In this document: piece by piece, positions 26,320-36,247 of the stretch | Numbering within the stretch: the stretch's first letter is position 1 | How the letters are laid out: each line of letters opens with the position of its first letter | Source of the DNA: an uncultured Paracoccaceae bacterium | Lineage (GTDB): Bacteria > Pseudomonadota > Alphaproteobacteria > Rhodobacterales > Rhodobacteraceae | NCBI GenBank assembly: GCA_947493745.1 | Contig: CANLSM010000001.1 | Span: 339,913 to 403,912 of the forward strand | Reading direction: 5' to 3' | DNA: 64,000 bases | Translations under genes and position numbers: made by a program | The notes under the pieces: model-generated | What the model was told of the DNA's origin: nothing | The model's input: only the letters and a program-made list of their open reading frames with translations | Databases searched by the model: none

Positions 26320-28479
26320 CTACGCGTCTGCCGGTACGGACGGCGCCGCCTCCGGGTTGCCTTCGACACGGTACTGGATCGTGCGGTGCGGATACGGGAT
26401 CTCGATGCCGCGTTCATCGAAGACATCCTTGAGATAGCCGTTATAGGCCCGCCCCGCGCCCCATTGCTTGCCCGGCGTGGTCTTGATGCGGGCCCGCAGA
26501 ACGACCGCGCTGTCACCGAAGGTCTGCAGGCCGAACCATTCCAGATCACCGAGGATGAACTTCTCATGATCTGCGTCCTTGCGCAGCAACTCGAAGGCAT
26601 CGATCATCGCCACCTTAACGTCCTGCACCTTCTCGCCGTAGGCCACGCCCATGTCGCACAGGAAGTAGGAGAAATCGCGCGTGTAGTTGGAAACCATGTC
26701 AACAGACGAGAACGGAATGATGTGGAAAATCCCCTCCACGTCACGCAGGGATACGGAGCGAACCGTCAGTTTCTCAACCGCGCCGGTGGTCCCGGCCACG
26801 GTCACCACATCGCCCACATTGATCGCATTCTCGAACTGGATGAAAATACCGGTGATGATGTCCTGAACCATCTTCTGGGCACCAAAACCGATGGCCAGAC
26901 CCAACACCCCGGCCGAGGCGAGAAGCGGCGCGATGTCCAGGCCGATCTCCGAGAGAACCACCATCGAGACCAGCACGAGCAAAACGATAGAGACCGCGTT
27001 TCTGAGCAATGTCAGCAAGGTCGTCTCGCGCGCTGTCGGCACACTGCCGAAATCCGGGTTCAGGCGGTAGTCGATCCAGGATGTTATGGCGAGCCAAAGC
27101 AGGAAGGCGAAGAACAGGATCACCGAGACACTGATCAGCACCGACACGACGGCATCACCGGTATCGGATGCGAACCACGCCTTGAGATCAAAGAGATCCG
27201 CAAGGTTCAGCGAGACGGCGACAACCAGCGCGATCAGAACCGCTCTGAGCACGGCGAGCATCTTGGGCACGAAGGCGTTCAGCCGATGCTCCAGCAGCGG
27301 AAGCCTTTTCGTGATCTGGAAGGGCAACCTGACCCCGCGGGTCGAACTGCGTGACAGGGCCGAATTGATCGCCAGTCCCAGCAGCAGTGTTCCAACAATG
27401 AGGGACGATCCCCAGAGCAGGGACAACAGAACGTCGCCCGACCTGCTGAGGACGGTCACAAGCACGCCCAGAAGATAGATCATCACCGGCCAGTGCCAGA
27501 GATCGGCGAGCGATTCCAGGAAACTGTCACGATGTTCGGTGTCTTCCACATCGTAAAACCATTTCGCGACCTCGGCGCGGTGTCTCAGCACGAGGGCGAT
27601 TGTCAGCAGCACGACAATGACACCCACTGCCATCCCCATAGCGTTTCCCGCCGAGCGCCCGACGCTTGTCGTGGCAATATTGACGATCAGCAGATATCCG
27701 TATCCCAGGATCGAGATACTGACCGAAAGCCAGCGCCAGAGAATCCGTGCTGCATGGCTCGAAAGCGAGATGATGCGCAGGTTCTCGTATGTCGGCGCCA
27801 GAATGGCTCGTCCGGCCACCCGGGCCGCCATCACGATGAGAAACGCGTTCAGATAAAGCGACTGGCGCACGTTGATCACGCCGTACCCGTCCGAGAAAGC
27901 GGTTGTGATCGCATATCCGGCCGCCCAGGAAATCACGACAACGGCCAGATCGGTCAGCGAAGACAGAATGCTCAGCCAGACCCGTCGGATCCACGTCGAA
28001 TGTGCGGCGCTTTGCGCCAGACGACGCGAAAGGCTGTGGGACAGGCGCCGGAGAAGCAGGTACGTCCCATAGGTCACCACAATCACGAAGATCAGGTCCT
28101 TGAGCGCATCATAGAGGATGTCCGGATCAGTGGCCTCGCCAAGGCTGGAGACGGTCTGCGGCAAAACGAGGAACGACTGCCAGAGACCGCCAAGAGTGTC
28201 AGCCACCGACTCGGCGATCCGCGCCGTGGTTTCCGCAACCTGCTGGCCAAGCGCCTTTTCTTCGCCGACGATTTCTTGGGCGGCATCTTTTCCCTGCGTC
28301 GCTTCAAGCTGTTCGATAAGCGCGTTCCGGGCTGCCTCGTCCTTCAGAAGGTCGATCAGTTGCTGGGTCGCCGGTTCCTTCTGCTGCGGTTCCGATGTCT
28401 CCGGAGCGCTTGTGATCTGACCAAATGCGGTTCCCATCCCCAGGATCAGGAAAACCAGGGCAAGAATGGTTCTTTTCAC
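26320..28479 (-). CDS. Large mechanosensitive ion channel family protein (MscS/MscK-like)
   Basis: A 719-residue membrane protein with a cleavable signal (RTILALVFLILGMGTAFG). A periplasmic region of about 90 residues (Gln/Glu-rich, likely helical) and roughly ten membrane segments follow. The conserved MscS pore and beta domain show ASAGVLGLAIGFGAQKMVQD and a GDVVTVAGTTGAVEKL stretch. It would open under membrane tension to release solutes after osmotic downshock. It converges with the asparaginase gene 43 bp away. A second, shorter MscS protein lies at 32924-34240. Confidence 0.9.
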   Translation of the reverse strand: MKRTILALVFLILGMGTAFGQITSAPETSEPQQKEPATQQLIDLLKDEAARNALIEQLEATQGKDAAQEIVGEEKALGQQVAETTARIAESVADTLGGLWQSFLVLPQTVSSLGEATDPDILYDALKDLIFVIVVTYGTYLLLRRLSHSLSRRLAQSAAHSTWIRRVWLSILSSLTDLAVVVISWAAGYAITTAFSDGYGVINVRQSLYLNAFLIVMAARVAGRAILAPTYENLRIISLSSHAARILWRWLSVSISILGYGYLLIVNIATTSVGRSAGNAMGMAVGVIVVLLTIALVLRHRAEVAKWFYDVEDTEHRDSFLESLADLWHWPVMIYLLGVLVTVLSRSGDVLLSLLWGSSLIVGTLLLGLAINSALSRSSTRGVRLPFQITKRLPLLEHRLNAFVPKMLAVLRAVLIALVVAVSLNLADLFDLKAWFASDTGDAVVSVLISVSVILFFAFLLWLAITSWIDYRLNPDFGSVPTARETTLLTLLRNAVSIVLLVLVSMVVLSEIGLDIAPLLASAGVLGLAIGFGAQKMVQDIITGIFIQFENAINVGDVVTVAGTTGAVEKLTVRSVSLRDVEGIFHIIPFSSVDMVSNYTRDFSYFLCDMGVAYGEKVQDVKVAMIDAFELLRKDADHEKFILGDLEWFGLQTFGDSAVVLRARIKTTPGKQWGAGRAYNGYLKDVFDERGIEIPYPHRTIQYRVEGNPEAAPSVPADA

Positions 28480-28517
28480 GATGCAGGCCTCGTTAATGAG
28501 TGATCAGGGCGATGCCG

Positions 28518-28538
28518 TTATTGCGCCTGCCGCAATAA
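28518..28538. promoter_or_regulatory. 8-bp dyad in the mscS/leuC divergent region
   Basis: TTATTGCG-cctgc-CGCAATAA is a perfect inverted repeat 39 bp upstream of the channel gene. A second dyad, TCTTGC-c-GCAAGA, follows about 20 bp later; both contain TGCCGCAA. Neither has a T-run. They look like regulator sites in the 253-bp divergent region that also holds the leuC promoter. Confidence 0.35.
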
Positions 28539-28592
28539 AGCACAAGTCGCACATCTCTTGCCGCAAGACGGTCTTGAGAGTATGACAGCGCC

Positions 28593-28679
28593 ATGACCCG
28601 CATTTTCGATATGGATGATATGTCTCGCCTGCCGTGGAGATTCTTCGGCCGTGAGATCCTCAAAAGCGCGATTGTCTGA
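28593..28679 (+). CDS. Possible 28-codon leader ORF upstream of leuC
   Basis: ATG to TGA encodes a 28-residue peptide starting [10 protein letters not shown] and ending KSAIV, 53 bp before leuC. Codon use looks like that of real genes. It has only two Leu and no obvious attenuator stems, so it does not look like a classical leucine attenuator peptide. It may be a small protein or chance. Confidence 0.2.
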   Translation: MTRIFDMDDMSRLPWRFFGREILKSAIV

Positions 28680-28732
28680 GCCTGACCGCTCCTGTTCCGC
28701 TGTTTTTACGCTCCAATCAAACGAGAAGACCC

Positions 28733-30136
28733 ATGTCTGACCCGAAAACACTCTATGATAAAATCTGGGATGCCCACCTGGTTCATGAAGAAGCCGATGG
28801 CACCTCGCTGCTCTATATAGACCGCCATCTGGTGCATGAAGTTACCAGCCCGCAAGCCTTCGAGGGTCTGCGCATGGCCGGTCGCAAGGTGCGTGCGCCT
28901 GAAAAGACCGTGGCGGTGCCGGATCACAATGTTCCCACCTCGCTCGACCGTGCCAAGGGCATCGATGACGAGATGAGCCGTATCCAGGTGGATGCGCTGG
29001 AGAAGAACGCGCGTGATTTTGGCATCGAATACTATGGTGTGGATGATGTCCGGCAGGGCATTGTGCACATCATCGGGCCCGAGCTTGGCTGGACACAGCC
29101 TGGCATGACTATTGTCTGCGGCGACAGCCATACGGCCACTCATGGTGCGTTCGGTGCACTGGCGCACGGGATCGGCACCTCCGAGGTGGAGCATGTGCTG
29201 GCCACCCAGACGCTGATCCAGAAGAAGTCGAAGAACATGAAGGCCCGGATCAACGGGACCCTCAGCGAATATGTAACCGCCAAGGACATCACGCTTTCGA
29301 TCATCGGCGCGACGGGTACGGCCGGCGGCACAGGCCATGTGATCGAATACATGGGCGAGGCGATCGAGGCGCTCAGCATGGAAGGCCGCATGACGGTCTG
29401 CAACATGGCCATCGAGGGCGGCGCACGGGCGGGCCTCATTGCGCCCGATCAGAAGACCTTCGACTATGTGATGGGCCGGCCCAAGGCACCGAAAGGTGCG
29501 GCTTTCGAGGCTGCGGTTGCCTATTGGAAGACGCTCTACACCGACGAGGGCGCGCATTTCGACAAGGAGATCATCCTCCATGCCGATGACATTGCGCCGG
29601 TCGTGACCTGGGGCACCTCGCCCGAGGATGTGCTGCCGATCACGGGCGTTGTCCCCGCTGCAAACGACTTCGAAGGCGGCAAGGTTCAGGCGGCGGAACG
29701 CTCGCTCGACTACATGGGTCTCAAGCCCGGCACACGTCTGCAGGATGTCGAGATCGACACGGTCTTCATCGGCTCATGCACCAATGGCCGGATCGAGGAT
29801 CTGCGCGAGGTCGCGCGCGTCATGGAAGGCCGCAAGGTCAAGGATGGTCTGCGGGCGATGATCGTGCCGGGCTCTGGCCTCGTGCGGGCGCAGGCGGAAG
29901 AGGAAGGCATTGCTCAGAAGCTTCAGGAAGCAGGGTTTGACTGGCGTATGGCAGGCTGCTCGATGTGTCTTGGCATGAACCCGGACCAGCTGGCACCGGG
30001 TGAGCGCTGCGCCTCTACCTCCAACCGCAATTTCGAGGGCCGTCAGGGGCGTGGGGGAAGAACCCATCTGCTTTCCCCTGCCATGGCCGCCGCCGCTGCG
30101 ATAACCGGTCGCCTGACCGATGTGCGTGATCTTTAA
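28733..30136 (+). CDS. leuC: 3-isopropylmalate dehydratase, large subunit
   Basis: A 467-residue aconitase-family subunit carrying the 4Fe-4S cluster; it interconverts 2- and 3-isopropylmalate in leucine synthesis. The cluster ligands are Cys in [11 protein letters not shown] and the pair in [13 protein letters not shown]. The N-terminus [20 protein letters not shown] is typical. It is followed 12 bp later by leuD, its small subunit. Confidence 0.96.
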   Translation: MSDPKTLYDKIWDAHLVHEEADGTSLLYIDRHLVHEVTSPQAFEGLRMAGRKVRAPEKTVAVPDHNVPTSLDRAKGIDDEMSRIQVDALEKNARDFGIEYYGVDDVRQGIVHIIGPELGWTQPGMTIVCGDSHTATHGAFGALAHGIGTSEVEHVLATQTLIQKKSKNMKARINGTLSEYVTAKDITLSIIGATGTAGGTGHVIEYMGEAIEALSMEGRMTVCNMAIEGGARAGLIAPDQKTFDYVMGRPKAPKGAAFEAAVAYWKTLYTDEGAHFDKEIILHADDIAPVVTWGTSPEDVLPITGVVPAANDFEGGKVQAAERSLDYMGLKPGTRLQDVEIDTVFIGSCTNGRIEDLREVARVMEGRKVKDGLRAMIVPGSGLVRAQAEEEGIAQKLQEAGFDWRMAGCSMCLGMNPDQLAPGERCASTSNRNFEGRQGRGGRTHLLSPAMAAAAAITGRLTDVRDL

Positions 30137-30148
30137 GGGACCAGAGCA

Positions 30149-30754
30149 ATGGAAAAGTTCGAGAAACTCACAGGTGTCGCGGCACCGATGCCGCTGGTCA
30201 ATATCGACACGGATATGATCATCCCCAAGCAGTTCCTGAAGACCATCAAGCGCTCCGGTCTCGGCGCGAACCTCTTTGATGAGATGCGTTTCAATCAGGA
30301 TGGCTCGGAGATCGAGGACTTTGTTCTCAACAAGCCCGCCTACCGGGATGCGAAGATATTGGTGGCAGGCGACAACTTCGGTTGCGGGTCCAGTCGTGAG
30401 CATGCGCCCTGGGCATTGCTCGATTTCGGCATCAAGTGTGTGATCTCTACATCATTCGCCGACATATTCTTCAATAACTGCTTCAAAAACGGTATCTTAC
30501 CTATTGTTTTGCCACAAGAAGAGGTGGACAAATTGATGGATGACGCGGAACGTGGAGCAAACGCGGTTCTGACCGTGGATCTGGAGAGCCAGACGATCAC
30601 GGGACCTGATGGAGGAGAAATCTCGTTCGAGGTGGATCCGTTCAAGAAAGACTGCTTGTTGAACGGCCTCGATGACATCGGTTTGACGATGCAGAAAGCC
30701 TCTGCCATCGACGCGTTTGAAGGGGAATATGGGGTGAGGGCCCCGTGGGTGTGA
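30149..30754 (+). CDS. leuD: 3-isopropylmalate dehydratase, small subunit
   Basis: A 201-residue swivel-domain subunit that completes the LeuCD active site. Substrate-loop and family motifs are visible: [40 protein letters not shown] and [16 protein letters not shown]. It forms an operon with leuC; the membrane-protein gene follows 45 bp later and may be cotranscribed. Confidence 0.96.
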   Translation: MEKFEKLTGVAAPMPLVNIDTDMIIPKQFLKTIKRSGLGANLFDEMRFNQDGSEIEDFVLNKPAYRDAKILVAGDNFGCGSSREHAPWALLDFGIKCVISTSFADIFFNNCFKNGILPIVLPQEEVDKLMDDAERGANAVLTVDLESQTITGPDGGEISFEVDPFKKDCLLNGLDDIGLTMQKASAIDAFEGEYGVRAPWV

Positions 30755-30799
30755 CTTAAACAGCGCGAACGGCGCGGATCGGCATCGAAGGAGGGGTAC

Positions 30800-31600
30800 G
30801 TGTTATCACGGCTCTTGGGCGCATTGGTACGGGCCTTTCTGGTTGTGATCGTGGTCGCAGCTCCGGCCTTTCTGTTGCCCAATGTCAGTGTCGCCAGTCA
30901 GGAGATTTCGCTGATTGTCGGCGGCATCGCCGCGTCGTTTACGCTCTTTGAATATGCTTCCACCCATCCCGGTCTGATCGATTTCCGCTTTGCGCCGCCC
31001 TACAACCGGGTGCGGTTCATGGCATTTGCCACACAGGTGATCAGTCTGGTCTTTCTGTGTCGCGCGACCGAAGGGGATGATGCCTTTGCGGCAGATGTCC
31101 TCAACCTTGCCGATCAGGCGGTTGCGATGATGCAGTTTCCGTTGAGCCCGGTGAACATCGCCGCCGAGATGATCGCTGCGGGCGAAGACGAGTTCTTCAT
31201 TACCCTGATCAAGCGAGCTGCGGCACTCAGCTTCATCATCACCTTTCTGTCGCTGGCGTTTTTTGCGGTGCTGCTGTGGCTGTTCCGCTGGCCAGTGGGA
31301 CGGCGGGATTTCAACCTCTGGATCAACCTGCCGACCTTCGAGCCGGGATATGGACGTGATGTGGAGCGGCGGCTTTACCGCGACGGGATGATCAACGTCT
31401 TCGTCGGGCTGGCATTCCTCTACCTGTTGCCGGTCCTGATCAGCCGGGCGAGCGGATGGTTCGACCCGTCCGTTCTGATCAATTATCAGCCGCTGGTCTG
31501 GGGCGCGACCTTCTGGGCCTTCGTCGCGGGCTCACTGGTCATTCGGGGTGCCGCGATCCTCAAGGTCTCTTGGCTGGTCAAACGCACCCGCAGCCCATGA
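30800..31600 (+). CDS. Conserved membrane protein of unknown function
   Basis: A 266-residue protein not recognised as a named family. The GTG at 30800 follows a near-perfect AAGGAGGGG. About five hydrophobic segments are visible: residues 8-25, 32-50, near 75 (MAFATQVISLVFLC), around 140-160 (LSFIITFLSLAFFAVLLWLF), and the two near 200-245. An acidic, likely periplasmic loop follows the Cys at CRATEGDD. It lies downstream of leuD and overlaps the next gene by 4 bp. Nothing in it suggests a role in leucine synthesis. Confidence 0.65.
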   Translation: MLSRLLGALVRAFLVVIVVAAPAFLLPNVSVASQEISLIVGGIAASFTLFEYASTHPGLIDFRFAPPYNRVRFMAFATQVISLVFLCRATEGDDAFAADVLNLADQAVAMMQFPLSPVNIAAEMIAAGEDEFFITLIKRAAALSFIITFLSLAFFAVLLWLFRWPVGRRDFNLWINLPTFEPGYGRDVERRLYRDGMINVFVGLAFLYLLPVLISRASGWFDPSVLINYQPLVWGATFWAFVAGSLVIRGAAILKVSWLVKRTRSP

Positions 31601-32735
31601 GGCTGATGCTGGCCCTCGCATGTCTTCTCTGGGCTGCGGTGGCAAGTGCCGAGACGGTGCGGTTTGCAACCTTCAACGTGTCTCTCAACCGGGCGGGTCC
31701 GGGTCTTCTGCTGCGCGATATCGAGAAGGGCGAGGACGCCCAGATTGATGCCGTGATCCGGATCATAACCGAGGTCGCGCCCGACGTTCTGCTGCTCAAC
31801 GAGTTTGATCATGATCTCGACGGTGTAGCTCTTGCGGCCTTCCGCAAGAGGCTGAAAGCGGCGGGACAGGACTATCCTCATGCATTTGCGGGCCCCTCGA
31901 ATACCGGCCAGCCGTCAGGTTTCGATCTGAATGGGAATGGCAAGCTGAACGAGGCGGCCGATGCGTTCGGTTTCGGGAACTTTCCCGGTCAGTACGGTAT
32001 GGCGCTTCTGTCAAAATATCCGATCATGGAGGCGGATATCCGCAGCTTTCAGTTCTTCCCGTGGAGCAATCTGCCCGGCGCGCTGTTGCCGATCCGCGCC
32101 GATGGCTCGCCCTTTCCGTCGGCTGATGTCTGGCCCGAGATCCGCCTTTCTTCAAAGTCCCACTGGGATGTTCCGGTCGTGATCGGTGATGCTGTCGTGC
32201 ATGTTCTGGCGTCACATCCGACCCCGCCGGTCTTTGACGGACCCGAAGATATGAACGGACGCCGCAACCATGATGAGATCGTTTTCTGGGCGGCCTATCT
32301 CGACGGGTTCTCACCCCTCGATGACCAAAACCGGACAGAACCCTTCGCCGGCGGTCATGCGGTTGTCATGGGTGATCTGAATGCCGACCCAGGGACGGCG
32401 ACGGCATCCATGACGGGATAGGGGCGCTTCTGACTCATCCTGACCTGGTCGACCCGCAGCCCCGCAGTTCGGGTGCTGTCGAGGCTTCTGGTATCGGGGT
32501 TAACACGTCTCACAAGGGCGACCCGGCGATGGATACGGCGGACTGGAACGATACGCGGGGCCCCGGAAACCTTCGGGTCGACTATGTTCTGCCCACAAAA
32601 ACCCTTGAAATCCAAGGGTCTGGCGTTTTCTGGCCGCGCAAGGACGATCCGCTGGCGGGACTTGTTGCTGCTGGCAAGTCGGGGAGTTCGGACCATCGAA
32701 TCGTGTGGGTCGATGTCACAAACTCCTCCTTTTGA
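31597..32735 (+). pseudogene. Exported endonuclease/exonuclease/phosphatase family protein, disrupted by a one-base frameshift
   Basis: The start codes for a signal peptide (MLALACLLWAAVASAE) and the EEP fold: FATFNVSLNR, the metal Glu in LLLNEFDHD, and FPGQYGMALLSKYPI. At the catalytic GDLNADP the frame breaks near 32392 and ends at a TAG, 32419-32421. The missing half continues one frame back: DGDGIHDGIGALLTHPDLVD, later RVDYVLPTK and the catalytic SDHRIVWVD, ending at 32735. One extra G in the GGG at 32392-32394 would restore NADPGDGDGIHDG. It may be a true inactivating deletion or a sequencing error. The family hydrolyses phosphodiesters; the substrate is unknown. Confidence 0.8.
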
Positions 32736-32878
32736 ACAAACTCAGACCATATTTCACAGAGAACTCTGAATCTGCCTCGACGTGACTGAGTCTGTTGGGC
32801 CTAGCCTTCCCCCCGAGGGACAGGCAACCGAACAACCCATCTGGTATGGCAAGTTGTGCGCCCGTACCGATTGGGTAG

Positions 32879-32917
32879 CCCCGGTGCAGCGTTGGGGCGT
32901 TAGTGCACCGGGGTTTT
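32879..32917 (+). terminator. Rho-independent terminator after the EEP gene
   Basis: CCCCGGTGCA (32879-32888) and TGCACCGGGG (32904-32913) form a perfect 10-bp stem with a 15-nt loop, followed by TTTT. It lies between convergent genes and serves the plus-strand transcript; the minus-strand side lacks a T-run. The 188-bp gap holds nothing else clear. Confidence 0.75.
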
Positions 32918-32923
32918 AACCTC

Positions 32924-34240
32924 TCACCCGTTTTCCGGCTTTGCCATGACCAGTGCATTCTGATCGCGCAGACGCAGTTCCCGCTGCGGGAACGGGATCT
33001 CGATCCCATGGGTCTTGAGCGCGTTCCAGATCAGAAACAGAACGTCGGATGTGTACTTGTTCTTGCCGTCGTCGATGCCCTCGACCCAGAATTCGACACT
33101 GAAATCCACACCGCTGTCGCCGAAGCCGCGAAGTTCGCAATCGGGCGGTTCCGGCTCGCTCAGTACTCCGGGATGCGCCGCGACCGCCTTCTCGACGATG
33201 GCCGGGATCAGATTGATGTCGGTCTCGTAGGACACCGAGAACTCCGCCTCATAGCGATTGCCGGAACCTGCGTCCGACCAGTTCACCACCCGTGCGGTGA
33301 TGAAGTCCTCGTTGGGCACCATGATCCATTTGCCGTCGAAGGTTTCCAGAATGGTCGCCCGCGCCCCCAGCTTGATGATCCGGCCGGCCTCCCCGCCGTC
33401 GAGTTCCACGAAATCCCCGACGGTGATCTGACCTTCCAGCAGGAGGATGACACCGGAAATGAAGTTCGAGGCGATCTTCTGCAGGCCAAATCCGAGACCC
33501 ACGCCAATCGCACCCCCCAGAAGCGCCAGCGCGGAGAGGTCCAGCCCAAGCACATTGATCAGCAGCAGGAATACCGCGCCATAGACCACCATCTCGAAGG
33601 TCTTGGCGGCCAGCTCGCGGGTGGGCGGTCGCATTTCCTCCTGCGACCGGATGAAGCCCGTCCCCTGATCGGATGACCAGCGGCCAAGCCAGAAGAGGAT
33701 CGAACCGACCACCGCTGCCCTGACGAGTGACAACAGGGAGAAACGGATATCGCCAACGCCCACAACCGTCTCGCCCAGCCAGTTCTGGACCGGGTCAAGC
33801 AGGCCGACCGCATAAAGCGCGGCCATCGGGATCATCACGTATCTGCCAAAGGTCTTCAGGAACGGATCGTAGAAGATGCGTTGGACGAGAACGCGCACCG
33901 CAAGGAAGATGAACAGCCGCTTGCCGAACGCGATGACCGCGCCGGAGCCGAAGATCGACCGGGTGATCTGCTCGCCCGCACCGATGAACGCATAGGCCAG
34001 AAGCGGCAGCAAAAGCGGCAGGAACATCAGCGCAAAGCGCCGGGCGCGAGCAAATACGGTCTCGTTTTCGCCGGGGTCGAGCAGTCGTTTCAGAATTGGC
34101 GAGAGGTAGCGGGAAACGCCCACGGCAATAAGAAACGCCGCGACCAGAAGGCCAAACTGGGCATAGGCGGCGGGCGATGTTATCCAGTCGAGCGCAATTC
34201 TCTGGCCCTGCTCAAGATACCCCTGAACGGTTTCCATCAT
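32924..34240 (-). CDS. Mechanosensitive ion channel (MscS) family protein
   Basis: A 438-residue channel. About five membrane segments precede the conserved pore helix and beta domain (LALLGGAIGVGLGFGLQKIA, LEGQITVGDFVELDGGEAGR, VPNEDFITARVVNW). The C-terminal alpha/beta vestibule ends IPFPQRELRLRDQ. No signal peptide is evident, unlike the larger paralogue at 26320-28479. It would protect against hypo-osmotic shock. It is monocistronic between a terminator and the LysR gene. Confidence 0.92.
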   Translation of the reverse strand: MMETVQGYLEQGQRIALDWITSPAAYAQFGLLVAAFLIAVGVSRYLSPILKRLLDPGENETVFARARRFALMFLPLLLPLLAYAFIGAGEQITRSIFGSGAVIAFGKRLFIFLAVRVLVQRIFYDPFLKTFGRYVMIPMAALYAVGLLDPVQNWLGETVVGVGDIRFSLLSLVRAAVVGSILFWLGRWSSDQGTGFIRSQEEMRPPTRELAAKTFEMVVYGAVFLLLINVLGLDLSALALLGGAIGVGLGFGLQKIASNFISGVILLLEGQITVGDFVELDGGEAGRIIKLGARATILETFDGKWIMVPNEDFITARVVNWSDAGSGNRYEAEFSVSYETDINLIPAIVEKAVAAHPGVLSEPEPPDCELRGFGDSGVDFSVEFWVEGIDDGKNKYTSDVLFLIWNALKTHGIEIPFPQRELRLRDQNALVMAKPENG

Positions 34241-34312
34241 GACTGAACTGCCCCCTCAGACTGCGTTCGGGATTTTATAGACGCTCATACTTGCGCCGGA
34301 TAGCCCCGCGCG

Positions 34313-35161
34313 TCACGCCTTGCCAGCAAAGAGATCGTTGTGGCTTTCCCGCAAGTCCCGGATACGCTGCAACACGCGTCGGATCGGCGGATCGTTGCGG
34401 GTCTCGTGATGCATCACCAGCCATTGATCGTGGTTCAGTTCGGGGATCGGTGGGTAGGTCCGTTCCAGCTCTGCAAAGCTGTCTCCGACGAAACAGGGCA
34501 GAACGGCTGATCCGAAACCCGCCCGGACCATGTCGAGGACAATCCGGGGCGAGGACGCCTCAAGCAGAATGTCATTGCCATGGGTTTGCCTGACCCAGCG
34601 AGCCGAGGCTGTCCGGGTTCGCGGAACGATCCAGCCCCGATCCGCACCGCTTCCATGCGCATAGGTGGCGAACGCCACCTGCCCGATCATCTGACCGGCA
34701 AGCCAGGCTTCGGTGGGCCGCTGGTTTCTGATGCCGATATCGGCTTCTCTGCGTGCGATGTCGAGCCGGGCCTCCGTCGCCAGCAGCGATAGCCGGAACG
34801 GGTCATCCGGCTTTCTGAGCATGTCGAGATTGCGGGCCAGAAACCAGCTGATCCATGTTCCCGCCGAGAGCCGGACACTGCGGACGGACCCGCGCAGATC
34901 GCGCCAGCGCTGGATGTCCAGAACCGACGCCTCGACCTTTTCCGCATGACCCTTGAGGGCACGGCCGTCCTCCGTCAGGTCATAGCCGCGCGCGCGCCGG
35001 TGAAAGAGCTGCGTGCCGAGTGCCTCCTCAAGCCCGGCGATCCTCCTTCCCAGGGTGGGCGGGCTGATCCGGGAGGTTGCGGCACCTGCACTCAACCCCC
35101 CACCACGCGCGACATGGAGAAAGAGGCTGAGATCATCCCAATTGAAGTTCTTTTCATTCAT
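34313..35161 (-). CDS. LysR family transcriptional regulator
   Basis: A 282-residue regulator. The winged helix begins WDDLSLFLHVARGGGLSAGA and continues SRISPPTLGRRIAGLEEALG, TQLFHRRARGYDLTEDGRAL. The effector domain is short and resembles the branch often annotated as LysR_substrate with AxxIGI (EADIGIRNQRP). I placed the start at 35161 (MNEKNFNWDD); the open frame runs on to 35785 but overlaps the divergent aldo-keto reductase. It likely controls that divergent gene and itself. Confidence 0.9.
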   Translation of the reverse strand: MNEKNFNWDDLSLFLHVARGGGLSAGAATSRISPPTLGRRIAGLEEALGTQLFHRRARGYDLTEDGRALKGHAEKVEASVLDIQRWRDLRGSVRSVRLSAGTWISWFLARNLDMLRKPDDPFRLSLLATEARLDIARREADIGIRNQRPTEAWLAGQMIGQVAFATYAHGSGADRGWIVPRTRTASARWVRQTHGNDILLEASSPRIVLDMVRAGFGSAVLPCFVGDSFAELERTYPPIPELNHDQWLVMHHETRNDPPIRRVLQRIRDLRESHNDLFAGKA

Positions 35162-35169
35162 GAAATGAT

Positions 35170-35200
35170 ACTTGCATTTATCGTTGTTTTTGAAAAGTAC
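35170..35200. promoter_or_regulatory. LysR/aldo-keto reductase divergent promoter region
   Basis: The 81-bp gap is AT-rich and contains TACTT and AAGTA as an inverted pair about 20 bp apart (near 35169 and 35199). That spacing is possible for a LysR dimer pair, but the match is short. No clear -10 is assigned. Confidence 0.2.
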
Positions 35201-35242
35201 CGTCTCCGATAGCCTGAGGCGGTACCAAAAGAGGATACTGAA

Positions 35243-36232
35243 ATGATTGACCTGAACGGACAGAGCGTCCCGCGCATTGGAATGGGCTGTTGGGCCATCG
35301 GAGGGCCCTTCTTTTCGGGCGATGTGCCGCTGGGCTATGGCAACCACGACCCCGATGAGGCGCGGCGGACCATTGACGCGGCCTATGCCGGTGGCCTGCG
35401 GATTTTCGACACCGCCAATGTCTACGGGACCGGGACATCCGAGACGCTCTTGGGTGAGGTTCTGAACGATCGCCCGGATGCCTACATCGCGACCAAGATT
35501 GGCAAGATCTTTGACGAGAAGACCCGTCAGATGAACGGCCAGCTGACCGACCCGGCGGACGTCCGGGGCGATGTAGAGGACAGCCTCAGAAGGTTGAAGC
35601 GAGATCATATCGACCTGCTGTTTCTGCATGAGAATTCCATGTCGGTGGAAGTGGCCGTCCCTATTTTCGACGCGATGGAGACGCTCTGCGACGAGGGCAA
35701 GCTGAGTGCCTATGGCTGGAGCACCGATTTCCCCGACAGCGTTGCCGCCTTTCTGGACCGGTCCCGGTTTCAGGTGGTGCAGCATGCGGCCAACATCTTT
35801 CTGGATGCGCCCACGATGTCACAACTGATCGATAAGGCGGGGTTGGTAAGCTTCTGTCGCTCGCCCTTGGGAATGGGCCTTCTGACCGGCAAGTTCTCGA
35901 AAGGCAAGCGGATCACCGGGGCCGATATCCGCAACAACACGCTTGAATGGTCGGCCTATTTCGAGAACGGACAGCCGAATGCGGCGTATTCCGAACGACT
36001 GGAGGCGATCAGGGATCTCCTGACCATCGGTGGCCGGACTGTTGCGCAGGGTGCGCTGTGCTGGCTGCTCGCAAAGTCGTCTCAGACCGTGCCGATCCCC
36101 GGTGCGCGGAGCGTCGAACAGATCGAGGAAAACATGGGAGCGGTGTCCCACGGACCATTGCCCAAGGCCGTCATGGAGGAGATCGAACAGATGATCGACC
36201 GCCCGGCTGCGGACGTGCCGCGCGAAAGATAG
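35243..36232 (+). CDS. Aldo/keto reductase
   Basis: A 329-residue NADPH-dependent oxidoreductase with a TIM barrel. The catalytic tetrad is Asp56, Tyr61 (DTANVYGTG), Lys85 (ATKIGK) and His129 (LLFLHEN). The C-terminal cofactor site TVPIPGARSVEQIEENMGA matches the family. It is divergent from the LysR gene, whose target it probably is. Substrate unknown. Confidence 0.92.
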   Translation: MIDLNGQSVPRIGMGCWAIGGPFFSGDVPLGYGNHDPDEARRTIDAAYAGGLRIFDTANVYGTGTSETLLGEVLNDRPDAYIATKIGKIFDEKTRQMNGQLTDPADVRGDVEDSLRRLKRDHIDLLFLHENSMSVEVAVPIFDAMETLCDEGKLSAYGWSTDFPDSVAAFLDRSRFQVVQHAANIFLDAPTMSQLIDKAGLVSFCRSPLGMGLLTGKFSKGKRITGADIRNNTLEWSAYFENGQPNAAYSERLEAIRDLLTIGGRTVAQGALCWLLAKSSQTVPIPGARSVEQIEENMGAVSHGPLPKAVMEEIEQMIDRPAADVPRER

Positions 36233-36247
36233 GGCCGGGCGCTTGAC

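Noticed and set aside
35162-35785. N-terminal extension of the LysR frame
   Set aside because: It overlaps the divergent aldo-keto reductase and its promoter; the helix-turn-helix starts right after 35161.
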